From Antedon mediterranea (Eukaryota > Echinodermata > Crinoidea > Comatulida > Antedonidae): DNA of 64,000 nt. Positions 11,834 through 23,800 of the stretch are shown here, one piece after another. The notes under the pieces were generated by a model, which ran no database searches, was not told the DNA's origin, and was given only the letters and a program-made list of their open reading frames with translations. Position 1 is the first letter of the stretch, and each line of letters opens with the position of its first letter. Where the stretch lies: assembly GCF_964355755.1 (NCBI RefSeq), contig NC_092671.1, positions 10,489,001 to 10,553,000 on the forward strand, written 5' to 3'. Position numbers and translations under genes: made by a program.

Positions 11834-13388
11834 TTATGAAAAATTATTCTACAGGAATAGAAGAAAAAATATGATACCTGTATTTTACAAAATTATTGCA
11901 TATAATATATATCATATATATCATGAAATATATATATTATTAATATAAAGATGATCTATATAACAGCATGCATCATATTATGGTGTCCTGTTTTGTGGTA
12001 TATTTTATTTTTCCAGCACAACATACTGTCAAAGTAAAGCAATAACCAACCAAAGTTATTTAATAATTGTATAGAAGGTGTATATGTATTTTTAACTTGT
12101 ACAGTAACAATAATCATGTAATTAACTTTATAATTAAGTACTGTGCTAATTATGAAACAAGAAAGAAAGTTAACGTCTTTTTAAAAGATGAATCACTGTT
12201 TATGGTTTTGTACCTGTTCCGTTTTTTGTCTTGTTTTGTCTGGTGTTTCATTTCGCAGTCATTAAATTGTTCCTAGTAAACTAAGCAGTTTGCTGAAGAG
12301 AGTAGTACACATAAATAATGATAATAATAGTACGAATTTGTAACGCGCCAACAGTAAGTGATCAAAGGCGCAGTGTATGAGAGAGCTCAATCTGAAGAAA
12401 AAGATGAGTTTTCAAGGCAGATTTAAAGGCGATAGTAGACGAAAAATAATCTAATAGAGGCGAGTAGGTCATTTCATAAGCGAGAGGCAGCAGAAGTGAA
12501 GGTGCTAAATGTGGTGTATTTAAATAACTCTACTTAATTCTACTTTTAAAAGAAAACAGTTTTTAACTCTTTGTTTAATGCGACAGTTTTCTCACCTTTC
12601 TGACCTAATAAAATAATAAATAAATTCAAGGGAATACTAGTAAATTTGTATATATTACATATGTATAATGTAATTGATTTTTTATTCAGTAATGTATTCA
12701 TACAATTAATTAATTGCAATAATAACCATACCAGTACATAGGAATGAATTTCTATTTTATACAAAGAATGCTCAGTTTTTTTTGCTGTATTAACAAAAAA
12801 TATGTGGAGATTCAAATAATCTGACATCAGCCCGTTTTACATTAGTAAATTGCAGGGTGTCATCTTTGTATCAAGAACAGTTTTATTTTATGGTAAACAC
12901 ATCTATAGTATTACATACCATTACTCAATTGACAAGTATTTACATATATACTTCAAAATAAACAAAAATAAATAGTGTAAACATGACAATAGACGACGCC
13001 TCTGCAGTCAGAAAGGCTGCAGGTCGACCTTGCTAAGTATTTCGCTAAAAGGGGGAAAACATCTCACAGGTGAAAATCACATACTATTATGATAATCGAC
13101 AATATGATTTTTACTTTAAACGGTCAACATTGTTGTGAAATAATGTGTTTTTAATCTTGGGCTAAAGGTAGAGTTTCTATTTTTAATCGTAAGCCAAGGG
13201 TAGAATTTCTGTTTTTCATCAATGTACACAACCCTAATAAATGGCCACAATAGTTTTTACAATATTTACAGCTCCTTCGTATATCGCAACATTATTTTGA
13301 TTTGCTGGTATGACAACGCGAAAAAAACATTAAAGCTATGATGATTCAGGGCTTATCGTTTTTCTTTGCACACGTAAACTAGAATGTA
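11834..13388. other. Convergent intergenic region (3' ends of two genes)
   Basis: 3' UTR and downstream sequence of the KPWE-motif gene on the left and of the Ig gene on the right. At 12300-12530 there is a dispersed-repeat-like block (ATAATGATAATAATAG followed by GTAACGCGCCAACAG and GATGAGTTTTCAAGGC), which looks like the 3' part of an old LINE or SINE. A complement AATAAA at about 12881-12890 could serve the Ig gene. No further coding sequence seen. Confidence 0.45.
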
Positions 13389-16300
13389 TTAATTTACTAT
13401 TACGCATACATGTTGTCTATCCATAGTAATGCGACCCTTTACCATATTAACAGCATCACAAATATAAGTACCGCTGTCGCTTTTTTTAATATTTGGTAAA
13501 AGTATTTTTCCATTTATTATTGTTTTATTTAGTAACGTATCACTTCGTGTCCATGTTATATTAGGTGTTGGTATTCCATTCACGACGCAATTTAGGTAAA
13601 CATTCTCTCCAAGATTGAAATATATTTTTCTATCGATTGCAGAATTCGGTTCGATTCTCAAAATGGTTGACGGAACTGAAATGAAACAAAAAATTAGTCC
13701 TGCTTGATTCCCACTACAGACGCAACACCGATTCGACCAATCACAAGCGATGGGTTATTCTGAACTGTTGCTTGTGATTGGTGAACTCGCTTGCGTTTCG
13801 TCTACGTCATTGCGTTGCGTCTATAGTTAGAACCAAAGCTTTAGTCATTATTGTCTTGAATAATCAATTACATTCTGTCAACTCATTGCGTCACAGTCGA
13901 CTATAAATCAAGTTCTGTAAAATCTTACCTAAAACGTTTAGCTTTGGTTGAATATCAAGAAACTTATTTTCAAATTTAGGTTGGATTTGGCAAACGTAAG
14001 TTCCTGCGTCACCTGGTGTTACGTTGAGGATTTGTAAGTTATAAGTTCCTTTTTGCTCATCAACTAAAATCCGAGTATGGTTGTTTACGTCATATCTTTT
14101 ATTAGTAATGTAAAGTACTCGTACTAAAATGAACAAAACAAGTCGTAAAATTCATTCATATGCAAGAAATCAAATTGTAATAATAGTATAATTGTTAAAG
14201 GAGATCAACTTCCTCTGGGACGTACGTATACTGAAAGAACGACAAAATACAGATTTTAAAGATTAGAAACTCACACTATACATACATGTAGTAATTGTTT
14301 TCTAGCATACACACTGAACCGTTTGTTTTACGAGATTGCCGAGAATTACCGTGTTTCAAACCAAGTGTAAGTCTGAGATTGCTGTGCGATATAATATTTA
14401 TAGTGTCTAGCATGATGCGTTGAAACAAATTCCCTCAAATAAAAGTCATAATTGTCACTCTAAAATCTCAGTCAAAGGTGATATGAACGTGTAATATATA
14501 TAACACCATTAAATATAGATTACTATTATTATTGGATCGGCTTGTTTGTAATTCTCAGAAACTTCACTGTCTCCTTAAGAGTCTGCAGCGGCACATGTTT
14601 AAAGATTTTGCCTTAGCACATGATCGAATTTAGTATATTTTTATATACGGTTCTCAAAGTATATAGGCCTACTGTACTGAAAACCAAGTGTATAATGTGT
14701 TTACCATTCAGTGACAAAACAAACAAACTAGTGTAATTTAGCTAATCGTATATAGACCTAAGTAACTTTAAAATATAGTTAAAAAGTATAATTGTTTATA
14801 GCTTACCCCTTTCTTTGTGAAACCACATTACTTTGGAATTATTTGTAAGATTTTTAACATTGCATTTCAGAAGAGCATTTTCACCCAAGCTGGCTTCCAG
14901 TGAGATAGTTCCCCAAATAACTGGACGGCCATCTAAAAAAAATAATGTCATTATGAATATTGACTTGTATTATTCTAATAAAATCATTTTTTTATGACAA
15001 AATGTGACATAATACTAGGTTTTAGATTTGGAAAAAAACTTGGTGTTGACTGACTCGATTCATTCAAAATATTAGAACGAATTTTGCTGATATAGGCCTA
15101 AGTAGACTTCTCGTTGTTTTTATTATAAATATTTTAATGGAAATGCCATAAACAAATAAACTAACCGTTATTTATATCGGGAACTGATGAAGACTCTGTG
15201 CCTTTAGTAGCTTCATTTCGTTTGCACAACTGGATCATGTTATCGCCTTGGTATCTCATATTTGGAGGTAACTGTGTTGCACAAGGATTATCATCCGAAA
15301 GGGAATAGAATTTAGAACCAATTATGATACTCATTTCTCCAGCAAAACCTGAAATTAGAATGGTAACTTTATTTATATCGCTTTTATAGCATTGACATTT
15401 CGCTCACTCACGCGTGAAAATGATGATATGTCGATGTGTATTGTACGCGCGCGTACACTTTACGTCACACAAAATGTTAAGATACATACAAAATGAACAT
15501 TAAAGCAATCATCGTTTGACTCGGTATTTTGGTGGAGATGTGGTTGGTCATCAACATGTTTGTGTCCATCTATATATAGATATACAATTGTTCTTTTGGT
15601 CAGTCAACCAATTATGCTTTGTTGTAATTATGGTTTTTTTTTACAAATTTTTATTTCAAAGAAGAGTGTTTGTGTTATATCCTTAATATCATGTGGTTAA
15701 ATATTCAGTATACTGAATGATATTTTACAGTGCTGATCGATACTAATAATACCGTATTTATTCGAATACAGCCTGGATTATTCATGTTTTTTTAGGGGAG
15801 GGGAGCGGTGCGTTTATTCGAGGGAGTAATAAAAAATAAAAAATAATATAGTAAAAATTGTATCATAAATGCTTGGTGAAATTGTAGATCATGTCAATCA
15901 ATGATTTTATACTATAAATAGATATGTGTTGTAATACTATATAGGCCTATGCATGTAGTAATAAGTCAATCATAGTCTTTTAATTTAACTTGTTTATATA
16001 TTATTGTTTTTTTATATTTACGTGTTTAATGCAATACCGGTACTCTGTAATGTTTATATTTTTTATGTTAGAATATAGAAGGATCCCAATGGAAATAGGC
16101 TAATAAGCTTTTTGGACAATCCTGGAAAATCTTTTATAAATGTATTATTTGTAATGCCAGTAATTTATCACTTTGTATGTATTTTTTATGATGATTTTCC
16201 TAATAAATTCAAATCAAATAAAATCATGCGGCGGGGCGTTTATTCGAATGAAAAAATATGAGGGGAAGTTTATTCAAAATGATGTTCTATGCGGGGGAGG

Positions 16301-18829
16301 TTCATTTATTCGAATAAATACGGTATAGAAGAAAATGAAGACAATATTACAGAAGATTAATTGGTATTTAATGCAGTAACATGTTATATATTGATTAATT
16401 TAATAATTGGTTGGTTTCTAGATAGAATTGTATGTTCTCATGAGTTGCTTCATGGAGTTATCGGATAATTAGCGTTGAAATATTAAGTCAGAAAATCAAA
16501 TCGGAGACACGGTGGGACGGTAAGTGTGATAATGATGTGGCGGAGATTTCTCCCGTGTATCATTTTCAAATCTCAGGTTTAATCGCTTGAGAGACATTAG
16601 TTCGGCTAGAATACACATCAGTGAAGACGTCGCTATCTGACTTTATTTATTGTTGGATTGAAAATGTGTGGTAATTTTGTATTTTATTTGCTGAGACCGA
16701 CAAAGTATAAGGCCTACTAATCGTAGGCCTACCATAAAATCGCCTTTATTTTAGAAAACCTGACCACAGCGAGAGGTTGCCTGCTGATCAGTTTTGTTCA
16801 AAGTGGGATGTGGCTATAACGAACGGGTGATGGCGATAATTGAACGAACAATTTTAAAAATGGTAAAATATAAATTATTTATATAGTTACGGTTGCTAAA
16901 TATTTTCCAATTTCGTTACTAAAAATTACATTACTAACATTTTTAAAAATTGTTCTTTTTACGGAATAAGAAACATAACAATTTCCGATTGTAGGCCTAT
17001 ATACATGTTTAAATTACATACTAATACAAAATAAAACACTTATACAATTAGAACTTTGTTAACATTTCCGTGCATAAAATGGATCGAACGTCTTGAGATT
17101 TAAAATTTAATTATAAAACTGGAATTGAGTTTAAATCTTTATATTTCTCACGTGAGCTTAGCAAAATGACGGCAAGAACTTTATCTTAAAATCCGTCTTA
17201 CAACAAGAGCAGTTTCGATTTTAACCTGGCCCACTTAGTTGTCTAACAATTTCCAGAACAAAATATATTTGTTTATAAGTAGAATATCTGGGATATTTGT
17301 TTTTTAGTAATAAGCCTACCGTAATTAAATGAAATTATTGGTTTATCTTGCAAGGGAGAACAAGAGTAATTTTACTCTTCCCTGTAGTCTAGGTTTCTAT
17401 GCGGAGTTTTGACTTAATATTAGTAAAAAGGTAACACATTTGGCATATCGAAAAGCCGATTGGTGGACTAAAATAAAATACAATAACTACAGACTTGAGG
17501 CAAGTCTATCTTCCCTGATGTTGCTTTGCAGAATAGAGAAACAGAGGCAAGACTCCACCATACTAAGATAACATAAATGGAATAAGTCCGTGATATCATC
17601 GAATAGAAATGTACAGGCTCGTATGAATAAAATATTACAGAATATACTTACAAGATGAATGTGGAAATAATACAGCCACCAACTGGATAAGAACTATTAC
17701 ATTGTAAACCTATAGTAAATAAAGTGTTATGTATTGTTGTATATAGTTAGTCCAAATCCAATTACAAAATTATTCTCAACTTCAGATTTAACCTGAAATG
17801 TTATCACATTGTTAAGGGGTTAAGATATGGATGTTAAAAAAATTCATTGAAGATATACAAAGTTGTGCATTACCGTAATACAACATCGTTTCGCTGTCTT
17901 TGCCTCAGTCCTGGCCAATGTGTTAGGTAGTAAAGTATACAAAGTGTCCCGATTTTGTACCGGTATGTACTCAAATATTATTGGAAAACTTGTATTCAGT
18001 TTAAAAAAAAAAACAAGAAATGGAATGGGATACCAAATATAAGCATAATCTCTAAATTATGATCAAAATGGGAAAAAAAGAGAAACTGTTATAAGGTTAT
18101 AGGTTTTTAAAAATATATTTTTTAATGTACAGTAAAGTGTTTTATTTAACAAAACTATTATTTAACGAAAATGTACGCAGGTAATGAACGAGTGAATTTA
18201 GCACAGTCTTTCTTTCAATTTATAGATTAATTAATTACGGTAATGAACAGAATACAGTTTATTCGTATTCATCCAATCCAATATTAATTAGGCCTATATG
18301 GCAATAAGCTATATTCTATATTCAGTAAGGTAGGTTTACCTTCTATTACCAGGCAATATGAAAATACTCAATTCATTATAAGAAGGATGAAATATTCACG
18401 ATATTCAACATTAGTGTGGCTGATATTCATAGATCTACAGCTGCTAAACAATATTTTCCTTCAGTTATCCGATAGCATTATTTGTTTTCTCGCTTTAAAT
18501 ATAGGTAATGTTATTGCAACAATGCATAAAACGCTGTCTTGTGAAACAATTTATAAACGCATTTCCTCTGCCTATTTTGTTACTAATTGAAGAAATTATT
18601 CTGGACAATAAAAATTATATTCAAATGGAAACATGAATATTACATGTTATTGCAAACGAATAACGATGTTCGTTTTATAATCAGTCTAGATAAAAAAAAC
18701 ATCCCGTTCTTACGAATGTGACATTTAAGTTATTGGAGATAATAAAAGAAGTTCGAAAACAATAATAATTGTGATAATCAATATGGTGATAATATCACAG
18801 AATTGCCTCTAGACATATCTTACCTTCAT
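13389..18829 (-). CDS. Secreted protein with two Ig domains (lachesin/IgLON-like Ig repeats)
   Basis: Six exons on the minus strand: 18824-18829, 17652-17709, 15166-15348, 14807-14932, 13929-14123 and 13389-13675. They join in frame to 284 residues with a TAA stop. The first coding exon is only ATG AAG. It is supported because it restores a classic signal peptide with exon 2, MKVYNVIVLIQLVAVLF. Residues about 25-85 form a segment with two cysteines (DNPCATQLPPN...IQLCKR) that I do not recognise. Ig domain 1 (about 88-190) has ALLKCNV, VMWFHKERVRVLYI and DAGTYVCQI. Ig domain 2 (about 192-284) has VYLNCVV, NITWTR and SDSGTYICDA. Both have the canonical Cys-Trp-DxGxYxC pattern. Domain 1 resembles lachesin/IgLON/DIP first domains. 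There is no membrane segment or obvious GPI signal after domain 2, so a secreted product is predicted; an alternative 3' exon could add an anchor. Possible roles are adhesion or immunity, not determined. Confidence 0.8.
13702..13842. mobile_element. Palindromic MITE, copy B (in the last intron of the Ig gene)
   Basis: Same family as 1402-1582. Its ends GCTTGATTCCCACTA and TAGTTAGAACCAAAGC are inverted relatives, and the inner CCAATCACAAGCGATGG and CGCTTGCGTT motifs are shared. It lies in the intron between the two Ig-domain exon groups (13676-13928) and takes up more than half of it. Confidence 0.7.
15749..16326. mobile_element. MITE with perfect 20-bp ends (ACCGTATTTATTCGAATA)
   Basis: The first 20 bases (15749-15768) and the last 20 (16307-16326) are perfect inverted repeats containing ACCGTATTTATTCGAATA. 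Subterminal GTTTATTCGA motifs are repeated on both sides. There is no coding capacity. Remnants of the same 'GAATAAACGGCG' style occur at 3348-3545. It lies in the 2.3-kb intron of the Ig gene. Confidence 0.8.
16327..17651. other. Intron 2 of the Ig gene, left part
   Basis: Intron sequence between the exon at 15166-15348 and the signal-peptide exon at 17652-17709. I see no exon or RNA gene. The intron from 17710 to 18823 is also plain AT-rich DNA. Confidence 0.5.
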
Positions 18830-19311
18830 TGCTGTGACAAGTATCTTCTAAATATCCAAAACGTCTATGTTTACATCGTGTGTGTCTTGGTAGATTTTAA
18901 CGACTTGTTTGGATGTTAGAAAGCTACTGAAGAACTGAACGCACGAGATTTTGCCGAACGAATATTATTATTGAGCGGATCATAATATTGTCAATCAGTA
19001 ATTCTGAGTAATGAGCCAAATTTCAGTGTTGGCTGATTACTATATCATTCCCCGTTCCACATCGTATCAGTCGTAATGATTATTACCACAACTAAAATGT
19101 CTATCAACCTAATCCAACTTATTACGGCTCATGTTGTTATATTTGACATGTATTTATTTGTAGTAAATCAATACATACTCCGACAATTCACTTCTGCCTA
19201 AATTTCAATTCCCTATTGCTGTACATCCATCAACAATGTATTACTATTAGTACAATAGAGTATAATCCTATTATTAAACATTTTAAATAACACATAAAGT
19301 ACAGGCGGGTA

Positions 19312-19640
19312 TAATTTTTCTAGGTTAACTTAATTTATATTATTATTTATTGTAGATATACTAAAACATTAATGTCGTGATTCGGCAGATCATTTTAAAT
19401 ATTATATACAATGCGCTTACATTTTCTAGGTTAACTTAGGCCTAATTTATATTATTTTTATTGCAGATATTCTAAAACATTAATGTCGTGATTCGGAAGA
19501 TCATTTTAAATATTACAATACGCGTCAAATTTTCTAGGTTAACTTAATTTATATTATAGATATTCTAAAATCTTATGTTGTGCTTCGGCAGAACACTTTA
19601 AATATTAACTTGATTAATATTATTTGTTATTGCAGATATT
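19312..19640 (+). repeat. Tandem repeat of about 120 bp, roughly three copies
   Basis: Three imperfect direct copies begin with TTTTCTAGGTTAACTTA at about 19315, 19423 and 19532. They continue through TTTATATTATT, GATATTCTAAAA and GTCGTGATTCGG to ATCATTTTAAATATTA. A partial fourth copy ends at about 19640. It is non-coding and intergenic, between the Ig gene start and the SLC20 gene end. Confidence 0.75.
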
Positions 19641-20814
19641 CAATAAACAAGCATTAAAAACAATAAGCAATTAGATTGTTTAAAACATTTTATTACATCA
19701 AATATTTTGCATTCAGTATCAAAGACGTGCAATTGTTGAATGACAAACTGAGCTAAAAAGATCATTGCTCGTTTTAAAGTAATGATTTTAATGGTTTGCC
19801 TATAAAAGACCTTTCTTAATTCAGTACTGTGCATTGAAACTATTATCAAAAAGAACCATCCCCCAACCCGAAGTAATGACGTAAGGGACGATCGCCCTCT
19901 ATAACAACACAAACTCAAAAATCTGTCAGCTGCTAAATGATGGAGGTCTATTAAAAAAACCAAGAACAAAAATCTGTTTAATAGTGCATCTATTTAATAC
20001 TGTTTTGGCTACTAGCTATTTTGTAAAGTAAAACATGTTTTCTTAAAACACTGTTGAAATTTAATAAATAATGTTCTTGTTATGTCAACGAAAGCAAATA
20101 TGTAACTTAAAAATCTATCATATTATAGATATTTAAAACATGTGTAATGAGATAAAGCTATGTGATTGGACAGCAAGCACCATAAAGTGTGTGATGTGTA
20201 CCACTTCAAAGATAACATCACACGTCATGTGCTCATTGAACTGTGACCACAAGTTATAACAATCACACAGCAAAAGCATACAGCTATGAGGTAGTACAGT
20301 GTTTGAAACACCAAACCGAATATTTACAACACAGGCTTAAGTATTTTAAAGGTGGGCTTCAGGAATAAAGTTTCTAAACGGAATGTTTTGATAAAAATAG
20401 TCTATTTCAATAACTATAACTTATTCCGTCTTCTGGAACGTAGGCCTAGTGTAGTGTATCACAATATTTTAATTATTTGAATGCGGAAAATGCTCTGAAA
20501 TATGAACTTTTCAATATTATATACGGTTAGTAATGAAGCTGGCCAAACCAATTTATGTGGAATTAATTAACTTATAGATACTGTACTGCATTTTCAAAGT
20601 GCCAGATATATTTGTTATGAAAACAATTTCACCAAAAATAAAACCACTCCCATATCTAAGTAACTTTTTGAAATTAAATCTGCAAACTTATTTTAAAATT
20701 CTCTTATGAATCTCACAGCTGGAGATATTAGCATTGCCATACCTTATATATTTGATTGAAATTTCATTTATTTTATTTGTAATCAGTAGGAGTAAACAGG
20801 TGAAAATTTTCAAT
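19641..20814. other. Intergenic, probably including the SLC20 3' UTR
   Basis: No gene supported. The part next to 20815 is downstream of the SLC20-like stop codon (minus strand) and should contain its 3' UTR. A minus-strand frame at 19640-19969 has no recognisable features. Confidence 0.4.
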
Positions 20815-23800
20815 TTATAGTGTAAATTGTAATAAATACATTATAAAAGCGCTAATACTAGCTGTTATTGGCAACGTCACAATCCATGCAAAGATAATAT
20901 TCCGGAAGAGATTCCAATCAACATGTTTTCTGGATCGAACTAAACCTATTGCAATAATGGATCCTACTTTGCAGTGTGTGGTTGAGACCGGAATCCCAAG
21001 CTTGGAGGCTGTTAAAACAGTGGTGGCAGCTCCTAGTTCGATTGTAAAACCACTAAAAACAAACAAAAAACACTGTTGTCTTGTATACTATGTTAGAAAT
21101 AATGGAAAGTGTGGGTATATTGCTGATATGATATATACAAACACACACATTAGTAGACCCTTTATCCCAGATAAATATTTGCATAAAGCGCTATAGATCT
21201 ACAAATGGCATTTCTAGACACTCTTGAATCTACATTATACAGTGTTACAACTTGAACTAACCTTGATGATGTCATTGGGGTAAGGTTCTCACCCATTGTC
21301 TCGAGAACTCTTTTACCAAATAGCCACAACCCAAGACTGATTCCACAGCCACCATAAAACAGAATCCAATATGGTGTACTCGTGGTACCGGAGACTTCAC
21401 CTGTCTTATGGATCAGCCACAACGCAACGAAGGGAGACACAGCATTGCTGAAAAAGATATTTGGATGATAGATACTTATAATTATAGAATACCAAGGTAT
21501 ATACATAAATCTAACCAAAGACTAACAAGGTGCTGTTTACCATTTAGGGGTAACGTGAATATAGTATACCGTAGCTTACCTGACATCATTACCGCCGTGA
21601 GCAAAACTGGCAAATGAAGCTGACAATATCTGGAGAGGTCCACAGAGTTTCTTTACAACTAGATTATCCTGAATAGCTAACCATTCTGGCAGCGCCTTCT
21701 TTTTTGGAGGATGCAGTGTTGCATACAGTCGACTGAAAATAGTACATCCACGCTCAAAAGTAGGCTCTTGAATATCACTTGTACTATCTTGAGAATCTAA
21801 CATTTACAAACAGAAGATATTGTATATTTGAAGAAAAACTAAAGATACACATCCAACATATTGGTTATAACATTCTATGGCTCTTATGTTAGACATGGTG
21901 CATCACTCAATGCATCTATCAATGTTATTATTTACCTGATGATGTACTTGCTTCGTTCTCAGCTTCATTCTGTGTTTTACCATTAATACCTAAAAGAGAA
22001 TTTAAAGATGTCAAGACAACACTGTCTTCAGTAGTCAATTCCACAATAAAAATCTATATATTGAGTGGTACCTGTTTACCGAAGATGGGTATTGCTAAAC
22101 ACCGCAAACCTCCAAAAAAACATAGCAAACCCCACCGAACCAACATAAAAGTGATTGAATCATGTAGTGTACAACCCACTGGGTATATCCATGTAAACAA
22201 AATATTACATTTTTACTGTTAACTACTTATTTTTTAGGTAAAACATCATTTTTTGGTAAAAAATGATTGCTAAACCCTGCAAACCTCCAAAAAAATATAA
22301 CAAACCCCACCGAACCAACATAAAAGTGATTGAATCATGTAGTGTACAACCCACTGGGTATATCCATGTAAAAAAAATATTACATTTTTACTGTTAACTA
22401 CTTATTTTGGAGGTAAAACATCATTTTTTGGTCAAAAATGATTGCTAATTTTTAACCAAAAAATGATGTTTTATCCCAAAAATAAGTAGTTAACAGTAGA
22501 AATTTAATATTTTATATACCCAGTGGGTTGTACACTACATGATTCAATCACTTTTATGTTGGTTTGGTGGGGTTTGCTATGTTTTTTTGGAGATTTGCGG
22601 GGTTTGTCACATAAAGTTTGATAGTGTAGACAGAGCTTTAGAGATAGATCATGGTTTTGAGTCCTGCCTGAGAAAAATTTATGCATTTTGTTCATAAGAA
22701 ATTCCAAAGCCAGCCAGTCAATCAATCAATGTTCACGTCGGGTTATACAAATGTACTACAGTATTCAATATTTGGTTTACCATTTTGAGTTTCAACATCA
22801 ATTGGCTGTTGTGATAGTACCTCTTGTGACAGTCTTATCTTTTCTTCCATTCTATGTTCTCTTTCTTGTGTCTCAGCAATAATTTCTCCTTTGTATCAGA
22901 ATGGAAACACAAACTTTAGTTTCATTCAAAACTCACATTAAAAGGTTATAATAGAAAATATGATATGTATTATTATTATTATTATTATTATTATTTATTG
23001 CCAAAAACCAGTTACAAACAAACAAAACACAGAAACTAAGGGAGTAGGCAGGAACCTAAAAGTGAACCTAATCACTATAACAAGAGTTCAGGTTCCGTAC
23101 TCGCAAAGTAACAACAATGATATAAAATAAACTATATGAAAATATTTAAAAAACAAATAGACGAATCAACAGTGTCAATATAAAATAAACGGATTAGTAT
23201 TACTAGCGTTATAATATAAACATTTGTTAAAACTTTTATTACAGCATGTTTACTTTTTGATTTTTGCATACATATATACTGAACAGTAGATTCCTGAATT
23301 TGGGACATGAAATTAACAATGGAAAATATAATATAATTCAGGAGACACTAGAATATTATGGTACTTTGTTGGGTTTTGAAGGTGTCCTCTTAATACAGGT
23401 TCTACTGTATATAACAAGAATGTTTCACGTACAGAAATTGATTGCACTGATGAAGGGCTAGTGTTGCCCGAAAGCTCTGCTACTCTTCCTGGCTGTTTTA
23501 CTTACTTACATATCGTTTTTATTTAGATTTTTGCTTATTTTATTTTGTATCTCCATTGATACTCACAGCATTATTTTCAGTAATTTGCCTTTGGATATAT
23601 ATAGATTTATATATACAGAAGTTAAATATACATACGCTTGTATTTTCTTCTCAGCCAAGGAGTTACAAAGAACCACACAATACCAGCAATTAGTATACTT
23701 ATTCCAAGACTTAAAACAACTGGTGCCCATCTTGGTAAGTTACCCATGCCGATCACTAGGAAAACAAAGTACAGTTTATAAAACATAATTATGGGAATAT

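Noticed and set aside
18387-18590. Plus-strand frame of 67 codons
   Set aside because: No domain, no splice context, and it lies in an intron of the minus-strand Ig gene.
23531-23788. Plus-strand frame of 85 codons
   Set aside because: It is antisense to exon 5 of the SLC20 gene, which fits the family alignment and all splice phases.
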